Positions 8,409 to 18,217 are shown, counted from the first letter of the stretch. The stretch: DNA of 64,000 bases from an uncultured Rivibacter sp. (GCA_946480925.1 CAMLLU010000009.1:57394-121393), one strand, 5' to 3'. Program-made: numbers and translations. The notes: a model not told the origin generated them from the letters alone.

Positions 8409-10997
8409 TCAGTGCGCAGGCTTGGCGATCACTCGCACTTCGCTCAGCGCGGCAGGGTGGTCGGGTGTCACGCTGAGGAAGCGGATGCGCAGGAAGGTGG
8501 CAGTGAGCGGCTTGTCGAACAGCGCGAAGTCATGGCTCCTGCGTCCGCCCTTGCCCTCGGCGACCTGCCGCCAGTCGGCGCCGTCCTTGCTGATCTCGAC
8601 GACGAAGTCGGCACCCCGCTCGTCGGGCATCACCACCGTCAGCCAGTGCAGGGCGTAGACGTTCTCGAGGTGGACCATCCAGAACGCGGAACCGTCCTTG
8701 GCGCTGGCCTGCCACCACGTCTGTTCCTGGTCGTCGTTGGCCTTGGGGCCCTCGTGGCCGGGCTCGGCGCCGCTGGTGGCCGTGGGCCGGTTGATGGTCA
8801 CGTTGACCGGATCACCCGGGAAGGCGATGCGGGTGAACGGCGGGTAGGTGATCACGGGCTGGTCGGGCGCCAGCGGCGTCTTGCCCGGGACGAAGCGGTC
8901 GGGCCCGGTCGTCGTGAGCGTGATGCGCGCCGGCTTCAGCCCGGAGGACGTCGCCTCGATGACGGTTTCGCCCGCCTCGTACGAACGGAAGGTGATCGCG
9001 GCCTGGCCGTCGCGAATGGCGACGAGGGACTTGTTGCTGAAGGCGATGCCGCGCCCGGTGGGGAACTTGCCGGGGCCGCTGACGATGGTGAGCGTCACGT
9101 CCGGCGAGTTGCTCAAGGCGAGGCCCGCCTCGTCCTGCACGGTGACGACGAGGTGCGCATCGTCCAGCCCCTGGGTGCCGCGGATGACCGCCTGGCTCGC
9201 GGCCAGGTGCAGCTGTGCGGGCTTGCCTTGCACCGGCCACGTGGGCGGCGGCACGCCGCGGTAGTGCTCGCGGTACCAGTGGTACTGGCGCTTGGGCAGG
9301 CGGAAGTAGTCGATGAAGCCCATCGACCCGAACTCGACGGAGGCGATGGAGCCGTGGTCGAAGGCGCACCACAGTGCTTCGCCCGAGCGCCAGGGGTAGC
9401 GCCACGAATAGGGCCGGGGGTTGGCCTGCTGGTCCGGCGTGTCGGGCATGAGTCCGAAGCCGGGCTCGTAGGCACCGGGTCGGTCCACCATGGTGGAGCC
9501 GTACTCCGAGACGACGGAGGGCACGCCGGGGTTCAGGAACAGCGTGGCGCCGTCGCCGTTGTAGCCGGCCACGTCGCCCAGCTTGTCGATCTCACCGCGC
9601 TGCGCGCCGCCGATGGCCACCGGCCGCGTGGGGTCGAGGCGGTGGAAGAAGGCGACCTCGCGCTTGAGGAAGTCGCGCATCGCATCCATTGCCTCGCCCT
9701 TGGTGAAGAAGGGCTCGTTGCTGGCGCTCCAGATGACGATGGACGGGTGGTTGCGGTGGATGCGCACCATCTCTTCCACCTGCTGCAGCACGCTGGCCTC
9801 GAACTCGGGCCGGTCCGCCGGGTCGGGCGGGTAGGCGCTGGACAGCCAGCTGCCGTCGGCACCGAAGCCGCCGATGCCCCAGAAGGGCGCCTCCGACCAG
9901 AACAGCAGGCCCAGCTCGTCGGTGGCCTTGGAGAACGCAGGCGAATGCGGGTAGTGCGAGCCGCGAATGAAGTTGAAGCCGGCGTCCTTGACCATCTTCA
10001 CGTCGCGCCGCGCGGCACCGTCGGTCACGCCGTCGCCCCAGCCTGCGTGGTCCTGGTGCACGTTGGTGCCGATCATGTAGAGGTGCTGGCCGTTGAGGAA
10101 GAAGCCCTTGTCTGCGGTGAAGCGGACGGTGCGGATGCCGAAGGGCGTCTCGAAGCGGTCGACGGTCTTGCCGTTCACGTAGAGGCGGCTGACCATCTTG
10201 TAGAGGACGGGCTGGTCGGGCGACCACAGCCGCGGCCGCGCGATCTGGGGCAGCGTCTGGTCGTAGGTGATGCTGCCCGCCGCAGGCACTTCGCGCTCGC
10301 TGCGCTGCACGGCGACCCGGCGGCCTGCGGCGTCGAGCACTTCGGAGACCAGGGCCACCTTGGCGGGCGTGCCGCGCTCGTTGCGCACCTCCGTCTGCAC
10401 GCGCACCGTGGCCCGCTCGTCGGACACCTGCGGCGTGGTCACGAAGGTGCCGTACCAGGCCACGTGCACGGGGTCGGTGATCACCAGGCGCACGTTGCGG
10501 TAGATGCCGCCCGAGAACGCATGCTCGCCGGCGCGTGGTGCCACGCGCGCGTTCCACTCGTTGTTCACGTGCACGGCCAGCAGGTTGCGGCCGGCCTTCA
10601 CGTAGGGCGTGATGTCGACGCTGAAGCCGGTGTAGCCGCCGACGTGGCGCCCGGCCTTCTGGCCGTTCACATGGACCACGGCGTCCTGGAACACGCCGTC
10701 GAACTCCAGCGTGATGCGCTTGCCGATGGCGGCGGCCGGCACGTCGAACTGCTTGCGGTACCAGCCGTGGCCGACGTAGAAGCCGGTGCCCAGGAAGTAC
10801 GGCTCCGAAAAGGAGTGCGGCAGGTCGACGCGGCGCCACTGTGCCGTGTCGTGCCCGGCCGCCTGCGCGCCCGGCGGGTTGCCGAGCGTGAAGGTCCAGT
10901 CGCGGTTGATGACCTCGCTGGTGCGGGGCGCCGCGCCAGCGAGGTTCGCGAACAGGCCGGTGCAGACGGCCAGCACGAGGCACAGCAGCTTGCTCAT
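8409..10997 (-). CDS. GH2 beta-galactosidase-type enzyme with discoidin C-terminus
   Basis: This retaining exo-glycosidase of family GH2, probably a beta-galactosidase, would act on xyloglucan galactose after fucose removal. It has 862 residues with a signal peptide (MSKLLCLVLAVCTGLFANL, cleavage after AGA). Domains in order are the GH2 sugar-binding fold (WYRKQFDVP, residues 35-190), an Ig-like domain, and the TIM barrel with acid/base Glu in WSASNEPFF (about 428) and nucleophile Glu in VVSEYGST (about 498). An Ig-like stretch follows, and the last 120 residues are an F5/8-type (CBM32-like) discoidin domain. It lies 17 bases after the GH9 gene. Beta-glucuronidase or beta-mannosidase activity cannot be excluded from sequence alone. 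Confidence 0.88.
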   Translation of the reverse strand: MSKLLCLVLAVCTGLFANLAGAAPRTSEVINRDWTFTLGNPPGAQAAGHDTAQWRRVDLPHSFSEPYFLGTGFYVGHGWYRKQFDVPAAAIGKRITLEFDGVFQDAVVHVNGQKAGRHVGGYTGFSVDITPYVKAGRNLLAVHVNNEWNARVAPRAGEHAFSGGIYRNVRLVITDPVHVAWYGTFVTTPQVSDERATVRVQTEVRNERGTPAKVALVSEVLDAAGRRVAVQRSEREVPAAGSITYDQTLPQIARPRLWSPDQPVLYKMVSRLYVNGKTVDRFETPFGIRTVRFTADKGFFLNGQHLYMIGTNVHQDHAGWGDGVTDGAARRDVKMVKDAGFNFIRGSHYPHSPAFSKATDELGLLFWSEAPFWGIGGFGADGSWLSSAYPPDPADRPEFEASVLQQVEEMVRIHRNHPSIVIWSASNEPFFTKGEAMDAMRDFLKREVAFFHRLDPTRPVAIGGAQRGEIDKLGDVAGYNGDGATLFLNPGVPSVVSEYGSTMVDRPGAYEPGFGLMPDTPDQQANPRPYSWRYPWRSGEALWCAFDHGSIASVEFGSMGFIDYFRLPKRQYHWYREHYRGVPPPTWPVQGKPAQLHLAASQAVIRGTQGLDDAHLVVTVQDEAGLALSNSPDVTLTIVSGPGKFPTGRGIAFSNKSLVAIRDGQAAITFRSYEAGETVIEATSSGLKPARITLTTTGPDRFVPGKTPLAPDQPVITYPPFTRIAFPGDPVNVTINRPTATSGAEPGHEGPKANDDQEQTWWQASAKDGSAFWMVHLENVYALHWLTVVMPDERGADFVVEISKDGADWRQVAEGKGGRRSHDFALFDKPLTATFLRIRFLSVTPDHPAALSEVRVIAKPAH

Positions 10998-11014
10998 CGC
11001 GCGCGGGTTACGGG

Positions 11015-13186
11015 TTACTTCACGAACCGGGCCAGCAGGCGGATGTAGGCGACCTGGTAGCCGTTGGAGTTCTCGCTGATGGGCCAGGAGTTCAGCGGCC
11101 AGCCGTCGTTGAAGTCGAGGTAGGACTTCTGCGGCGGCTGCCCGTACGGAGGCGACGGCCGAGTCGACCCGCAGGCTGAAGAGATCCCGGGGCAGCGGCC
11201 GTCCCAGTCCCACTGGCCGTAGTTCGGGCCGCCGGTCACGAAGCCGGGCGCCGGGCCGTAGGTCGAGGTCTTCGCACTGTCCCAACGCGCGCTGCCGTCG
11301 ACGAACCAGGCGTGGAAGATCTGGTTCACCGAGTTCTCGGCGCCGAAGCTGTTCATGTTGGTCAGGTAGACCTTGCCGAACGGGTTCACGCCGTGCAGGT
11401 AGTGGATGTAGTCCGCTGCGGCGTTGGACACCTGGTCGGCCGTGTGGCGGCTGATGCCGTAATAGCTCTCCTCCGTGAACAGCGTGCCGGCATTGCCCTT
11501 GGTGCCGTTGCTGCCCCAGGTGTAGTCGCTGATGTAGGCGCGGTAGGGATCCTTCTGCGAATCGACCGCGCCCCAGCCGCCGTAGTCGCTGCGGCCCCAC
11601 ATGTCGAGGAAGCGCGTGCGGATGGCCGTGGCCACGCTGGACGTGGCGCCGGGCAGCGAGGCGTAGTACAGCAGGTTGCGCGCGTTGCCGGCATTGAAGG
11701 CCGAGACATACCACTGCGAGAACATCGGCGCCTCGGTGTAGTGCGCATCGACGTAGTTGCGGTAGGTGGCCTCACCCGTGGCGGCGAACAGCTTGATGGC
11801 CGCGAACAGGCGCATCTCGGCGCGTCCGTTGTCGTCGGTCTCCTGCTGGCCGGCGCCGAGGCCGGAGGTGCTGTTCGCGGAGTCGTTGTTGCGGAAGGTG
11901 ACGCTGGGGTTCGCCGCCGCCCAGTTCCATGCGTTCCTGGCCCGTGTCAGCAGGTCGGCGGCATAGGTGTTCATCGCCGAGTTGTTCAAGCTGCCGAAGA
12001 CCTTGGCGCCGTGCGCGTAGGCCGCGGCCGCCGACAGCGTGGCCGCGGTGCTGGCGTCCCCGTAGTAGCTGGCGCCGGTGGCGGACGACGGCGGGCTGGC
12101 GCCTGCCAGGCCCACGATGGACAGCACCGAGCCGTCGCTGTTCTGCATGCGCACCAGCGAATCCAGGCCCCACTTCACTTCGTCGAGCAGGTCGGGAATG
12201 CCGTTGTGCGACTCGGGCAGGTTGAAGTCGTCGGTGAAGACCGTCGGATTCTGGGTGTAGGTGTCCAGCAGTTCCTGGATGTAGATGGCCGTCCAGTTGG
12301 TGTACTTGTTGAAGTCGCCCGCGTCGTACCAGCCGCCGCGCAGGTCGCGTGCCGTGGAAGCGTTGTTCTTGTCGAGGAAGCGCCGCGCCTGCGTGTCCTG
12401 CCCGGCCTTCAGGTGGCTGGCGCCGTCGACCCAGCCCGCGCCGGCGTTGGCGGCACTCTTGGCCTGGCCGGCGCGCTGGTAGAAGAAGGTGCGCACGGCC
12501 TGGATCAGCACGTTGCGGTAGAGGTTGTCGCCGATCTCGAAGCGCGCCGAGCGCTGGTTGTTGGTCGTGTCGACGATCTCGTAGGTACCGGGCGTGGTGA
12601 TGCTGCTGAAGTCGAAGTGCCACACCTGGTCGCCCGAGGAATCGTCGGTCTTCAGGCCGTTCCAGTCCTGGGGCCAGGCGGTGTACACGACCGCCCCCGT
12701 GCTCGAGTTCACCACCTGGAGCTGCTGGGGCCAGTAGCTCTGGTTGCTGTCGTAGCCCACCTTGGGAAAGCGCAGCACGGCCACCTTCTTCATGTTGGGC
12801 AGGTAGCCGAACTGGTCGACCATGATGAACTTGCCGGCGTTGGACGCCATGGCCGGCCACACGGTGAAGTTGTAAGCCTGCGTGGTCTTGGCGCCGCAGC
12901 TGTTGGTGTAGGTGGCGGTGGCCGTGCAGCTGGCGGTGAGCTTGAGTGTCTGTTCGCGCGAGGTGCCAGAGGCGCCGCAGCCGCTCCACGACCAGCTGCC
13001 GGAGATCGGCTGCGGTCCGAGCACGACGGTGGTGCCTGCGTTCAGCGAAGCCGAGGATTTCGCCATCCAGGTGGTCGTGCCGTTGACGTTGAGGTACGGC
13101 TTGACGGCGCTGGGCTGACACGTTTGCGCCCACACCGGCGCGCTCAGCGCTGCCAGTGAAAGCAGCATGCCTTTTCTGATGTCCAC
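11015..13186 (-). CDS. GH9 endo-glucanase with N-terminal accessory module
   Basis: This secreted endo-beta-1,4-glucanase is a candidate xyloglucanase or cellulase. The start is taken at the GTG at 13186, which has GGAGA seven bases before it; an ATG at 13168 is the alternative. The signal peptide ends at VWA. Residues about 25-110 form a Trp/Cys-rich module (LGPQPISGSWSWSGCG, CTATATYTNSCG) resembling modules on Cellvibrio-type enzymes. Next comes the GH9 Ig-like domain ([17 protein letters not shown]). The alpha/alpha barrel has [12 protein letters not shown] (catalytic Asp pair near 287) and a C-terminal ISENSNGYQ with the acid Glu near 705. It shares the whole catalytic domain with the gene at 28641-30812, which has a Pro-rich linker instead of this module. 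Confidence 0.9.
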   Translation of the reverse strand: MDIRKGMLLSLAALSAPVWAQTCQPSAVKPYLNVNGTTTWMAKSSASLNAGTTVVLGPQPISGSWSWSGCGASGTSREQTLKLTASCTATATYTNSCGAKTTQAYNFTVWPAMASNAGKFIMVDQFGYLPNMKKVAVLRFPKVGYDSNQSYWPQQLQVVNSSTGAVVYTAWPQDWNGLKTDDSSGDQVWHFDFSSITTPGTYEIVDTTNNQRSARFEIGDNLYRNVLIQAVRTFFYQRAGQAKSAANAGAGWVDGASHLKAGQDTQARRFLDKNNASTARDLRGGWYDAGDFNKYTNWTAIYIQELLDTYTQNPTVFTDDFNLPESHNGIPDLLDEVKWGLDSLVRMQNSDGSVLSIVGLAGASPPSSATGASYYGDASTAATLSAAAAYAHGAKVFGSLNNSAMNTYAADLLTRARNAWNWAAANPSVTFRNNDSANSTSGLGAGQQETDDNGRAEMRLFAAIKLFAATGEATYRNYVDAHYTEAPMFSQWYVSAFNAGNARNLLYYASLPGATSSVATAIRTRFLDMWGRSDYGGWGAVDSQKDPYRAYISDYTWGSNGTKGNAGTLFTEESYYGISRHTADQVSNAAADYIHYLHGVNPFGKVYLTNMNSFGAENSVNQIFHAWFVDGSARWDSAKTSTYGPAPGFVTGGPNYGQWDWDGRCPGISSACGSTRPSPPYGQPPQKSYLDFNDGWPLNSWPISENSNGYQVAYIRLLARFVK

Positions 13187-13237
13187 GTTTGTCTCCGTTC
13201 TCGTGTTGCGCTGTTGTGCTGTCAGGCTGGACGGGTT

Positions 13238-13295
13238 CGCGAACCTCGACGGTTCGCGATGGACCACGACTTCAACGGCCAGCCACCGTTGAAGG
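13238..13295 (-). pseudogene. Remnant of a GH9 gene 3' end
   Basis: Read on the minus strand in the +2 frame, this stretch encodes FNGGWPLKSWSIANRRG. The two GH9 genes of this locus end with [18 protein letters not shown]. The base sequences align without gaps over about 48 bases with most positions identical. It overlaps the last codons of the acetylesterase gene in another frame and lies directly before the GH9 gene at 13186. I read it as the scar of a deleted or recombined GH9 copy. A hairpin (CGCGAACC/GGTTCGCG, 13238-13258) has formed at its end. Confidence 0.5.
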
Positions 13296-15254
13296 CAGGT
13301 TCTCAGGGCTGTAGCGTCGCCCGGCCGATTCCAGCGGCCAGTCGTCGGTGCGCAGCGGCGGCAGGGGCAGGCCGTCGCCGCCGACGACGTTGGCCTCGCT
13401 CGGGTTGTCGACCCAGGCATGGCGCGCCGCCACCGGCACCGGCACGGCGGGGCTGCGCAGCACGATGCGGTCGCCGTCGAAGCGGCCTTCCGCCGGCACC
13501 CAGCGGCGGTCGGCCCCGGCGAGGTAGAAGCCGCGCAGCGGCTCGCCGTCGCGGGCGGTGCGCAGGCCGCCGGCAGTGGCGCCGAAGCGCAGGTGGAACT
13601 CGCCGCTCCTGGCCTCGTGGCCGAGCAGGCGCGGGCCCGTGGCCGGTGTGGCGCGCAGGCCCAGCTCGTACAGGGCCAGTGCGGCCAGGCGCTGGCCGAG
13701 GGTGCGCTTGTTGCGCGGGTGGATGTCGATCTCGTCGCCCACGTCGATGGCGGTCGCCATGCCGGTGTGGGGCAGGGCCAGGGCCGCGGCCTGGCTCGCG
13801 CGCAGTTCGGCCCAGCCGCCGGCACCGGGGTGGTTGTTGGCCAGCGGCAGGAAGGCGGCCAGCTGCACGAAGAGGAAGGGCAGCTTGGGGTCGCCGAACT
13901 GCCCGCGCCAGTCCTGGATCAGGCGCTTGAAGCCCTCGGCATAGGCGGCCGCACGCCCGGCGTTTTCTTCGCCCTGGTACCAGAGCACGCCGCGCACGGC
14001 CAGGCCCTGCAGCGGTGCGATCAGCCCGTTGTGGCCCAGCGCCGGCGCGTCGTTGACGCTGGGTCCGGCCCCAGCCTTGACCTGCTCGACGCGCGCGCGC
14101 CAGGCGCCGGCCAGCGAGACGGCGCCAGCCGCGGTGTCCAGGCGCATCGCCGCGGCATCGCCATGGAAGCCGCCGCCACCGCCGGTGTCGGTCACGCGCA
14201 CGGCGATCCAGTTGGTACCCGCACGCAGCAGGCCGGCAGGCAGCGCATAGCGGCGCGGCTGCTCCCAGCCGCACTGGCCGCCGACGCGCTGGCCGTTGAC
14301 CCAGACCTCGTCGCAATCGTCCACCTGGGCGAGGTGCAGCGAGGCGGTGCCGGCCACCTGCGCGGGCTTCAGTTCAACCCGCTTGCGCAGCCAGACGATG
14401 CCGTCCAGGTTGGGAAGGCCCTGGCTTTCCCACGTGCCCGGTGCTTGCAGCATGGGCCAGTTGCCGTCGATGTCTTCGGCCGCAGGCCAGCGGCTGGCGT
14501 CCGCGCCCTGCAGTGGCAGGCCCGGCTGCCAGGCGGCCACGCGGTCGTGCAGGCGCTGGCTCAGCGCGGCGCTGAAGCCCGCGTTGTCGGCCGGCAGTGC
14601 GCGCACCGAAGGTGCGAGGTCCGGGTCCTGCAGCGCCGCATCGCGGCGCGCCCAGGTCTCCAGCATGGAGCCGCCCCACGCGGTGTTGACGAGGCCGATG
14701 GGCACGCCCTGCACCGCCTGCATCTGGCGCGCGAAGTGGTAGCCGACGGCGCTGAACTGGCCCACCTTGCCGGGCTCGGCCACGACCCAGGGGGCCGGTG
14801 GGATCTCGGCCTCGGGCCGCACGCTGGCGCGGTGCGGCACGCGCAGGTGGCGCAGCTGCGAGTTCTGCGGCGACGCGATCTCCTGCGCGCCGGTGTCGGT
14901 CTCCGCCAGCGGCCACTCCATGTTCGACTGGCCGCCGAGCAGCCACACGTCGCCGATCAGCACGTCGTTCAGCTCGACGGTCTGGTCGCCCTTCACCTGC
15001 AGGCGGTGCGGGCCGCCGGCCGGCAGCGGGGCCAGCTGCACCTGCCAGCGCCCATCGGCGCCCACGCGGGTGCTGGCCTTGCGGCCTGCGAATTCGACAG
15101 TGAGCGTCTGGCCCGGCGTGGCCTGGCCCCACACACGCAGGGGCCGGTCGCGCTGCAGCACCATGTGCTCGCCGAACACGTTGGCCAGGCGCACTTCGGC
15201 CTGGGCGGTGGCGGCCAGACAGGCCAGCAGCAAGGGCAGGAGAGTCTTCTTCAT
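13272..15254 (-). CDS. CE20-like carbohydrate acetylesterase (sialate O-acetylesterase family)
   Basis: This SGNH-fold esterase is annotated by family as sialate O-acetylesterase; in this setting it is probably an acetylxyloglucan esterase like the CE20 enzymes of Xanthomonas loci. It has 660 residues, with a Sec signal MKKTLLPLLLACLAATAQA. Motifs are WLLGGQSNMEW (nucleophile Ser near 108), NTAWGGSMLETW, GVLWYQGEENA and DEIDIHPRNK (Asp/His near 510). A GH2-like sugar-binding domain (WLRKRVEL, VNGQRVGGQCGW) is inserted at about residues 250-350. The ATG overlaps the GH31 stop as ATGA (15251-15254), so translation is probably coupled. The last ten residues run into the GH9 scar and may not be original. 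Confidence 0.88.
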   Translation of the reverse strand: MKKTLLPLLLACLAATAQAEVRLANVFGEHMVLQRDRPLRVWGQATPGQTLTVEFAGRKASTRVGADGRWQVQLAPLPAGGPHRLQVKGDQTVELNDVLIGDVWLLGGQSNMEWPLAETDTGAQEIASPQNSQLRHLRVPHRASVRPEAEIPPAPWVVAEPGKVGQFSAVGYHFARQMQAVQGVPIGLVNTAWGGSMLETWARRDAALQDPDLAPSVRALPADNAGFSAALSQRLHDRVAAWQPGLPLQGADASRWPAAEDIDGNWPMLQAPGTWESQGLPNLDGIVWLRKRVELKPAQVAGTASLHLAQVDDCDEVWVNGQRVGGQCGWEQPRRYALPAGLLRAGTNWIAVRVTDTGGGGGFHGDAAAMRLDTAAGAVSLAGAWRARVEQVKAGAGPSVNDAPALGHNGLIAPLQGLAVRGVLWYQGEENAGRAAAYAEGFKRLIQDWRGQFGDPKLPFLFVQLAAFLPLANNHPGAGGWAELRASQAAALALPHTGMATAIDVGDEIDIHPRNKRTLGQRLAALALYELGLRATPATGPRLLGHEARSGEFHLRFGATAGGLRTARDGEPLRGFYLAGADRRWVPAEGRFDGDRIVLRSPAVPVPVAARHAWVDNPSEANVVGGDGLPLPPLRTDDWPLESAGRRYSPENLPSTVAGR

Positions 15255-18217
15255 CGGGTGGGGCGTGTGGGGCCGAAGCGCAGCGTCAGCGCGCGGCCTT
15301 GGTATGAAACGGTCTGGCTCTGCCCGGCCTGGCCGGGCAGAGCCATCAGGCGCACCTGCAGCTCGCGCCGCACCACCATGCCGGGGTAGCGCCCCTGGCG
15401 GTCGGCGACGTGCAGCGTGCGGCGCGCATCGTCCCAGCGCAGGGCGGTGGTGGCGCGTTCGCCGCGCTCGTAGCGGTAGGTCTCGCCGTCGTCCTCGTAG
15501 AGGGTGAAGCTCGCGTCGGCACCGGGGTAGATGCGGATCTCCCACGGCGCGTCGGGGCGCTGGCCGGTGTGCTCCACCACCGGGCCCAGCGGCACGATCG
15601 AGCCGGCGCGCACGAAGAGAGGGAACTCGTCCAGCGCATAGTCGCGCTCGACGCTGCGGCCGCCCGCATGGCGCAGACCGGTCCAGAAGTCGAACCAGTC
15701 GCCGCCGGACGGCAGCAGCGTGGGTTGGCGCTGGTCGATCTGGCGCTGCGCTTGCGCCAGATCGCGCTGCTGGCTGGGCGTGCGCCAGGCCAGGCGCAGC
15801 ACCCGGTTGCCGGCCTCCTGGTAGAACTCGATGCGCAGCTTCAGCGACTGCCCTTCGCGCAAGGTGATGCGATGGCCCCTGAAGCGCGCGCCGCCGATGG
15901 CCCAGTCGTCCACGACGAGCCGGCCGTCCAGCCACAGGCGGAAGCCGTCGTCGCCCTCGACACCGATCTCATGCTCGCCGCTTTCGCTGGCGATGAGTTC
16001 GCCGCCCCAGCGCGCCGAGAAGCGGTTCAGGCTCGAAAGGCCGGGCGGCACGCTGCCCAGCGGCGGGTCGGGCCAGTGGTGGTCGATCACCGTGTCCACG
16101 GTGCGGCTGGCCGGCTTGTCGAAGTTCGTGCCCTCGAAGTACTCGAGCACCAGGCCCTTCTGGCCATCGGGCGTGCGCAGCTGCGTCGGCGGCACGGTGG
16201 CCGGCGGCGGCAGCACGGGGTGGAACATCGGCCGCGTGACCGGCTGCACCAGGAAGGCGGGGCCGAACATGTAGGTGTCGTCCACCTGGCGCAGCGGCTT
16301 CTGGTCGGGGAAGTCCATCGCCAGGCCGCGCATCATCGTGTAGCCCTGCTGCGTGCTGCGCCAGGCCAGGCTGTAAACGTAGGGCAGCAGCTGCATGCGC
16401 AGTTCCGCCGCGCGCCGCAGCGAGCCGTAGACCGCCGGGTCCAGCGTCTTGAACAGGTAAGGCTCGCGCTCGACCGAAGTGCCGTGGATGCGATAGACCG
16501 GGTTGAAGATGCCGAACTGGTTCCAGCGTGCGTAGAGCTCGCGCCAGGCCGGGTTGCGCTCGCCCTCGGAGAAGTTGACGAAGAAGCCGCCGGTGTCCTG
16601 CGTCCAGTAGGGCATGCCGGCCATCGAGACGTTCAGGCCGCCGGCGATCTGCGCACGCAGCGCGGCCCACGAGGCGGTGGTGTCGCCCGACCAGGGCATC
16701 GCGGCATAGCGCTGCTGCCCGGCCCAGGCCGAGCGTGTGAGCGTGAACACGCGCTTGCCGCCCGGGTCTCTCGCGGCACGCTGGCCCTTGTAGACGCCGC
16801 GCGTGGTGAGCAGGCTGTAGACGTTGAGGTAGCGCGTGGAGTCGCCCATGGCGGTGGTGCCCAGGCGCTTGATGTCGGCCTCCACCTCGCCGGGGTCGTG
16901 GGCCGCGCCGCCCACCTCCACCTCGGTGCCGTCCATCCACAGCGCGTCCACGCCCACGTCGAGCAGGCCCTGCTTGACGTGCTTGAAGTAGATGCGTCGG
17001 CCTTCGGCGCTGAACGCGTCGTAGATGCGCGCGCGCTTGGAGATCCAGTGCAGCGGTTCGAAGCGCAGGCCCTTCGCGTCGAGCTCGCGCGCGAGCGCCG
17101 TGTCGTTGCCCACCGAGGGCCAGATCGAGGCCATCAGCTTCACGTGCAGCTCGCCATGCAGCTCGCGCGCCATCGCGACGGGGTCGGGGAAGCGCTCGCG
17201 GTCCCACACCATGCCGCTCCAGTTGCCGTCCCATTCGCGGCCGTTGGGGCCGTCCTGCTCGCCGCCCCAGTACTGCCAGTCCTGCACGATGTAGTCGAGC
17301 GGAAAGTGGTCGGCGCGGAAGCGCCGCACCACGTCGAGCAACTGCTGCTGCGTGGTGTAGCGCTCCTTGCTCATGAACAGGCCGAAGGCGGCCTTGGGGA
17401 ACATCGGCGCGGCGCCGGTGAGCCGGCGGTAGCCGCCGATCACGCCGTCCATGTCGGCACCGGCCACCAGGTAGTAGTCGGTACCGGCCGGCGCGCTCTC
17501 GGCGCGGAAGGTGGTGCCTTCGGGCCGGTCGCTGAAGCTCATCTTCGAATACACGTCCCACAGCAGGCCCCAGCGCCGGGTGGAGACCATGAACGGCACC
17601 ACGATGCCGATGTTGGTCTGCACCAGCAGCACGTCGCGGCCGCGGTAGTCCATGTAGGGCTCGTTGTACTGGCCCAGGCCGTACAGCGATTCATCGGGCG
17701 TGAGCGTGAAGGTCTGCGCGAGGGTGTAGCTCGGGCTGCCGGCGATCTGCACGCGCTGCAGCTCGGTGGGTGCCTCGTCGCGCTCGCGCGTGAGCAACCT
17801 GCCGTCGGCGCCGAAGAAGGCCAGCGCGCCGCTGCGCTTGTTCACCGTGACGCGCACGCCCTCGCCGACGAGGGTGAGCGCGTGGGCGCTTTCGCGCACT
17901 TCGAAGGCGCTGCGCTTCGGCCTGGCCACCACCACCAGGCTGGGCTGGGTGGTGTGGGCCTCGCCCAGGTGCGCGGCCACACGAACCAGGCCCGGGCCGT
18001 AGAACAGCACGCTCTTGGTCAGCCCGCCGACGCGGAATTGCAGGCCTTCGGCGACGCGCTGCCAGGCGAAGCTGCACTGCGGGGCCTGCATCGGCAGGGC
18101 ACGCAATTGCCCGGCGGCATCCAGTGCCGAGGGTTGGGTTGCGACCTTGCCGACGGGCGCCGCCAGCGCGCCCGCCGAGGCGCAGGCCATCAGACCGAAA
18201 AGGTCACGGCGTTTCAT
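15251..18217 (-). CDS. GH31 alpha-xylosidase with PA14 insert, exported
   Basis: This retaining alpha-xylosidase is predicted to remove the non-reducing-end alpha-1,6-xylose from xyloglucan oligosaccharides in the periplasm. It has 988 residues, long for GH31 because a PA14 domain (EYFEGTNF, ESGEHEIGVEGDDGFRLW) is inserted at about 690-810. The same arrangement is known in the Cellvibrio enzyme Xyl31A, where PA14 helps hold long xyloglucan oligosaccharides. The signal is Tat-like (MKRRDLFGLMACASAGALA). Catalytic blocks are WMDGTEVE (nucleophile Asp near 428) and PYWTQDTGGF (acid/base Asp near 542). It heads the second half of the minus-strand block, after the repeat-filled gap, and is coupled to the CE20-like gene. 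Confidence 0.92.
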   Translation of the reverse strand: MKRRDLFGLMACASAGALAAPVGKVATQPSALDAAGQLRALPMQAPQCSFAWQRVAEGLQFRVGGLTKSVLFYGPGLVRVAAHLGEAHTTQPSLVVVARPKRSAFEVRESAHALTLVGEGVRVTVNKRSGALAFFGADGRLLTRERDEAPTELQRVQIAGSPSYTLAQTFTLTPDESLYGLGQYNEPYMDYRGRDVLLVQTNIGIVVPFMVSTRRWGLLWDVYSKMSFSDRPEGTTFRAESAPAGTDYYLVAGADMDGVIGGYRRLTGAAPMFPKAAFGLFMSKERYTTQQQLLDVVRRFRADHFPLDYIVQDWQYWGGEQDGPNGREWDGNWSGMVWDRERFPDPVAMARELHGELHVKLMASIWPSVGNDTALARELDAKGLRFEPLHWISKRARIYDAFSAEGRRIYFKHVKQGLLDVGVDALWMDGTEVEVGGAAHDPGEVEADIKRLGTTAMGDSTRYLNVYSLLTTRGVYKGQRAARDPGGKRVFTLTRSAWAGQQRYAAMPWSGDTTASWAALRAQIAGGLNVSMAGMPYWTQDTGGFFVNFSEGERNPAWRELYARWNQFGIFNPVYRIHGTSVEREPYLFKTLDPAVYGSLRRAAELRMQLLPYVYSLAWRSTQQGYTMMRGLAMDFPDQKPLRQVDDTYMFGPAFLVQPVTRPMFHPVLPPPATVPPTQLRTPDGQKGLVLEYFEGTNFDKPASRTVDTVIDHHWPDPPLGSVPPGLSSLNRFSARWGGELIASESGEHEIGVEGDDGFRLWLDGRLVVDDWAIGGARFRGHRITLREGQSLKLRIEFYQEAGNRVLRLAWRTPSQQRDLAQAQRQIDQRQPTLLPSGGDWFDFWTGLRHAGGRSVERDYALDEFPLFVRAGSIVPLGPVVEHTGQRPDAPWEIRIYPGADASFTLYEDDGETYRYERGERATTALRWDDARRTLHVADRQGRYPGMVVRRELQVRLMALPGQAGQSQTVSYQGRALTLRFGPTRPTR

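Noticed and set aside
8406..11048. Very long plus-strand open frame of 880 codons opposite GH2
   Set aside because: It is the antisense shadow of a high-GC gene: composition is Arg/Val/His-heavy without domains, and the minus strand encodes a full GH2 enzyme with catalytic motifs.
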